23,064 bases of DNA from assembly GCA_937974555.1 (NCBI GenBank), contig CALJKR010000023.1, positions 1 through 23,064 of the forward strand. Direction: 5' to 3'. The stretch is from an uncultured Flavobacteriales bacterium. GTDB lineage: Bacteria; Bacteroidota; Bacteroidia; Flavobacteriales_D; Sanyastnellaceae. Below the pieces are notes generated by a model, which worked only from the letters and a program-made list of their open reading frames with translations, was not told the DNA's origin and searched no databases. Both the position numbers and the translations under genes were made by a program. Every line of letters begins with the position of its first letter. The stretch's first letter is position 1. Below are positions 20,501 to 23,064 of the stretch, one piece after another.

Positions 20501-20766
20501 AAGGGGTTTTAAATCAATGGAAATCGCTTCAAGGGGATTGGTACATTGAACAACCTTTGCTGTTGGAACGTTCCAATGAATTGCGGCCAGATGCATTCTG
20601 TGTGGCCGATGATTCCATTGTTTTGATCGATTTTAAGACTGGAAGGAAGAAGCAAGAACACCAAATGCAAGTCAATCAATATTTACGTGTTTTAACCGAT
20701 ATTTGGAAGCGACCCGTTACCGGATATTTGTACTACACAGAAGATTTGACATGCATAGAGTTGTAA
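17548..20766 (+). CDS. AddA-like UvrD-type helicase-nuclease
   Basis: This 1072-residue superfamily 1A helicase fused to a RecB-type nuclease is the motor subunit of an AddAB-like recombination complex. Motifs in order: SSAGSGKT (13-20, Walker A), ITFTNNAAAEMKKRI (Ia), DEFQDTS (409-415, Walker B), VGDGKQSIYRWRNGD (III), IMTVHRSKGLEFPVVIYP (about 754-771, V), LNLMYVAQTRAVQRLYI (about 825-841, VI). The C-terminal nuclease has G-E-L-Y-H (H941), RPDAF (D1015) and IDFKTGR (D1028, K1030), so it looks catalytically intact. The N-terminus starts at Met 17548 with Walker A almost at once, as usual for the family. A weak -7-like TATTTTCG (17535-17542) precedes it. The likely partner is the AddB-like protein at 3926-6676. 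The 3' end overlaps the next gene by 16 bases. Confidence 0.92.
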   Translation: MRVQSPQFWVCRSSAGSGKTYNLVKQYLRLCLREDHPDRYARILAITFTNNAAAEMKKRILDRLHDFSHGTQMKSTDGAYGLFHDIAAELQIDPYALEERAQKTLTHILHHYHRFSVSTIDAFIHRIVRSFARDLWMHPDFEIEMDVDRVLEEVVDRCLDQTGKVASITGYLKKLVQFQMEEGKSWNPKTVMLEFAKTMYTENGMEALERQAGLTLDDFTQVFQSLIQWRAELAKKPLQLAKDAAALLESCSPDIKEHHYFSGQPYNKLKSLSEQVLIDEKNNPFMAKELSSRWTGAMEAAWTKIKGKSSIKDAFEQNADAVNQCVLGLWEWYQSDEIKSYYLVDKWIANFYALGLVHYLHDVAEELKSERNFLMIQDFHQVISKVIIDNPTPFIYEKVGERFDDLLFDEFQDTSQLQWKNFLPLVHQSLSKGGEVFVVGDGKQSIYRWRNGDVKQFVQLPVVPMNAGLLGLESLVQSSYQPLHLDSNFRSFKNVVLFNNAVFERLGGEMSPMMKAVYQGQEQKDKHSHVGSAHYHVFQQEEKTRELMIEDLVAVVKDCQAKGFSLSDIAILTRKGKSDASPIAQALKAAQIPINTQDSFLLAQSPKVRLLMAYLTYLAQPKELYYRFDLIRSISEVFPQEFSRHEALLSSMQERVRKDGTKRMELSEISAVVEQWRPALPMRWLSGSSAYDIARTAITIMGIAVDEYVEYLLDQLSQKSQFWGYYPSELVRWWDKAKGKLCINSQVSAEAVQIMTVHRSKGLEFPVVIYPRFMTKKPHQQIWVPVQDSRVPLQDAMLRFSGGAPKYYHPDAFVEEYEESILDDLNLMYVAQTRAVQRLYILQEDKGGASTAPPSELSWETLITHHLIELMKEKGKEKEENKWIFGDDIPSISEAKKAVEVQIENLDHSDQSRSIRIRYSATKRQLGEKFSASRKKGELYHAYLQGLILGHTETALSLYLQQRGFQTTTEEWHSLEELKNKMESQGVLNQWKSLQGDWYIEQPLLLERSNELRPDAFCVADDSIVLIDFKTGRKKQEHQMQVNQYLRVLTDIWKRPVTGYLYYTEDLTCIEL

Positions 20767-23064
20767 TTTATATCATCGCCGTAATGTTTGCCCATCATGC
20801 ATGGGCGCAAGGTCATCCAGATTTGGTCACCTACGGAAAAGTCCTTCCCCGCAAGTTAGGTGAGGGCGTTGTCTCAGAATTCAAGGCCGCGGCTTGTGTC
20901 CCAGCGACGGGTTTGAGAGACTTGGAGTGGAATAACGTCAGTGCGCTGATTGAAACCGGAGGTTCGCTCTGGCAGGATCGAGCTACTGGTAGAGCGCATT
21001 ATATCGTGCCCAAAGAAGGGAACGCATCTGTTCTTTACGCAGGCGCTTTGTGGATGGGTGGAATATCACCCGATCAACAATTGAAGATGGCGGCCGTTCT
21101 TTATCGATACAATGGAAATGATTACTGGCCAGGTCCGCTAACCAATGACGGCACTGCCTCTACCTCGGAATCCAATTGTGAGCAGTGGGATCGTTTTTAC
21201 GTTTCCTACCGACAAGATGCCCAACGACATCGTCAATTTTTTGAATGTGGAAATACGCCAGGTTGTAATGCTGAAGAAACGATGGGTGGTCCATACAGCA
21301 TTCCCAGTTATTTCTACAACTATCCTGCTATGGGAAATACCGCAGCAGGGCAAGACATGTACATTGCGCCTTTCTATGATTTTGACCAAGATGGTGTCTA
21401 TAATCCGCAGAATGGGGATTATCCTTGGTTTGACTTTACAAGGGAAATAAACTGCTCTGATCGTAAACGAGAAGACATTGTTCCACTATATGGTGATGTC
21501 AATTATTATTGGGTGTTTAATGACAAGGGCAATGCCCATACCGAATCCCAAGGACAGCCCATTGGTATGGAAATTCGCGCACAGGCGTTTGCATTTAATA
21601 CCAATGATGAAATCAACAACATGACGTTTTACAACTACGTCTTGATCAACCAAGGGACGCAGACTTTAACGGAGACTTATTTTGGAACTTGGATCGACTG
21701 TGATGTCGGTGGACACACGGACGATTACGTGGGATGTGATGTTCAGCGTGGATTGGGATATGGATACAACGGCCCTGCAGTGGATAATCCAACGGGACTT
21801 TCCAATGGCTATGGGGCCAATCCCCCTGCTGTCGGAGTCGATTTTTTTGAAGGTCCGTACCAAGACGAGGACAATATCGATAATCCTTTGACTACCGATC
21901 TTGTCGAAGCCATCAATCAAAAGGGTATTCCATACAAAGGCATCGGCATTGGTTATGGGGATGGTGTGGTGGACAATGAGCGATTTGGGATGCGCCGATT
22001 CTTGTACCACGGTCCGGGAACTGGTCCTTCAGGCTATCCAACAGTTGCCATACATTACTACAACTACTTGCGTGGTTTTTGGAAAAATGGACAACGGATG
22101 TCTTATGGTGGTAATGCATTGTCAGCAGCCAGTGGTGCCGATTTGTCCATAGGTGCGGACTACATGTTTCCGGGTGATACTGACCCCTTGAATTTTGGTA
22201 CCTTGGGAACGCCCACTCAACCATGGACAGAAGTAAGCAGTGGCAATCCTGCGGGAGATAGACGTTTCATGCAGTCCGCCGGTCCTTTTACCTTGGAGCC
22301 TGGTGATTACAACAACATCACAGTGGGTGTTGTTTATGCAAGAAGCCAAAGCGGCACGCCTTTCGAATCTGTGAATTTGGTGCGCGTTGCCGATGACAAA
22401 GCCCAAGCCTTATTTGATAATTGTTTTGAGTTGATTTCCGGACCCGATGCGCCAGATGTATCTGTTCGCGAATTGGATCGTGAGATTATTTTGATGCTGA
22501 GCAATAACAATCCGATGAGCTCCAATTACAACGAAGAATACCGTTTGTTGGATCCTACTATTCCGGAATTTGATTCACAGCTGAATCCCTTATCCGTGGA
22601 AGATCGTCAGTATAAGTTTGAAGGTTATATGGTGTATCAATTGGTTGATGCCGGCGTGACCAGTGCAGATTTGTACGACATTTCCAAAGCCCGATTGATT
22701 GGTCAATGTGATATTCAAAATGGAGTAGCCAATATCGTCAACTTTGGGCGTGACGTTGAAACTTCTTCCATCATGCCTGTGCTGCAAGTACAAGGGGCTG
22801 ATCAAGGTATTCGTCACTCATTTCAAGTCAAGTCGGATGCCTTTGCACAAGGGGACAGCCGTTTGATTAATCACAAGACCTACTACTTCATGGCTGTTGC
22901 TTATGGATACAACAATTATGAAGCATACAACATCGCTTTGGGATCGGGTCAGGATCAACCGTTTTTGGCTTCGCGAAAATCAGCATTTGGAGAGATTCCT
23001 GTCATCGCAGCGATTCCCCACAACAACCAACCTGCTTTTGGTGGTGCTATTTTGAACGCCCAAT
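20751..23064 (+). CDS. Large secreted protein, probable T9SS cargo (3' truncated)
   Basis: The frame starting with ATG at 20751 stays open to the window edge, giving 771 codons with the end missing. It begins with a signal peptide (MHRVVIYIIAVMFAHHAWAQ), so the protein is exported. I recognise two motifs recurrent in large Bacteroidota T9SS cargo: an acidic DFDQDGVYNPQNGDYP loop (residues 210-225, calcium-binding-like) and a C-D-V-G-G-H-T-D-D-Y-V-G-C-D segment (about 317-330) followed by RGLGYGYNG. Later parts (SNNNPMSSNYNEEY and the YYFMAVAYGYN strand) look like beta-sandwich modules. No catalytic motif was recognised, and the sorting domain, if present, lies beyond the window. The start lies inside the last 16 bases of the AddA-like gene, which implies coupled expression of functionally unrelated genes. 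Confidence 0.8.
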   Translation, partial: MHRVVIYIIAVMFAHHAWAQGHPDLVTYGKVLPRKLGEGVVSEFKAAACVPATGLRDLEWNNVSALIETGGSLWQDRATGRAHYIVPKEGNASVLYAGALWMGGISPDQQLKMAAVLYRYNGNDYWPGPLTNDGTASTSESNCEQWDRFYVSYRQDAQRHRQFFECGNTPGCNAEETMGGPYSIPSYFYNYPAMGNTAAGQDMYIAPFYDFDQDGVYNPQNGDYPWFDFTREINCSDRKREDIVPLYGDVNYYWVFNDKGNAHTESQGQPIGMEIRAQAFAFNTNDEINNMTFYNYVLINQGTQTLTETYFGTWIDCDVGGHTDDYVGCDVQRGLGYGYNGPAVDNPTGLSNGYGANPPAVGVDFFEGPYQDEDNIDNPLTTDLVEAINQKGIPYKGIGIGYGDGVVDNERFGMRRFLYHGPGTGPSGYPTVAIHYYNYLRGFWKNGQRMSYGGNALSAASGADLSIGADYMFPGDTDPLNFGTLGTPTQPWTEVSSGNPAGDRRFMQSAGPFTLEPGDYNNITVGVVYARSQSGTPFESVNLVRVADDKAQALFDNCFELISGPDAPDVSVRELDREIILMLSNNNPMSSNYNEEYRLLDPTIPEFDSQLNPLSVEDRQYKFEGYMVYQLVDAGVTSADLYDISKARLIGQCDIQNGVANIVNFGRDVETSSIMPVLQVQGADQGIRHSFQVKSDAFAQGDSRLINHKTYYFMAVAYGYNNYEAYNIALGSGQDQPFLASRKSAFGEIPVIAAIPHNNQPAFGGAILNAQ

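Overview
The window is a piece of a Bacteroidota chromosome, probably from a free-living Saprospiria/Flavobacteriia/Chitinophagia-type lineage. Four things point there: type IX secretion (T9SS) cargo with both type A and type B C-terminal sorting domains, a PorP/SprF-family outer-membrane protein, the split AddA/AddB-like recombination nuclease of that phylum, and several near matches to the Bacteroidota -7 promoter element TAnnTTTG. No rRNA, tRNA, CRISPR array, transposase or phage gene was seen.

Region 1 (1-2625) looks accessory. It opens with the 3' end of a T9SS type A cargo gene. A PIN-toxin/antitoxin pair (minus strand) and a HicA/HicB pair (plus strand) follow. Every gap here holds the same kind of repeat mosaic: G-rich TGGGT-like words, C-rich CCACCTAG and TCATCCC words, GATCCACC/GATCAGT words, and several REP-like palindromes. 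The mosaic reaches into the coding ends of neighbouring genes and stops at the frr stop codon.

Region 2 (2626-7992) is housekeeping. The minus-strand order is an AddB-like nuclease, then pyrH, then frr. A small unknown gene and murB run divergently. The AddB-like protein stops exactly where the last cysteine of its iron-sulfur motif is expected.

Region 3 (8013-17477, minus strand) reads, in transcription order: an MbnP-family lipoprotein, two different di-heme MauG/CcpA-type peroxidase lipoproteins, a YkgJ-type cysteine-cluster protein, then after a 73-base gap a 1669-residue PKD-repeat T9SS type B surface protein and its PorP/SprF-type partner. The first four genes overlap or nearly touch and look like one metal/redox unit. 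The last two form a T9SS cargo/partner pair.

Region 4 (17548-23064, plus strand) holds an AddA-like UvrD helicase-nuclease, the likely partner of the AddB-like protein 11 kb away. Overlapping its end is a large secreted protein that runs off the window.

The points most worth a second look are the repeat mosaic around the two toxin-antitoxin pairs, the MbnP/di-heme peroxidase/YkgJ cluster, the stop codon at an iron-sulfur cysteine position in the AddB-like protein, and the 513-base two-domain super-repeat in the PKD adhesin.
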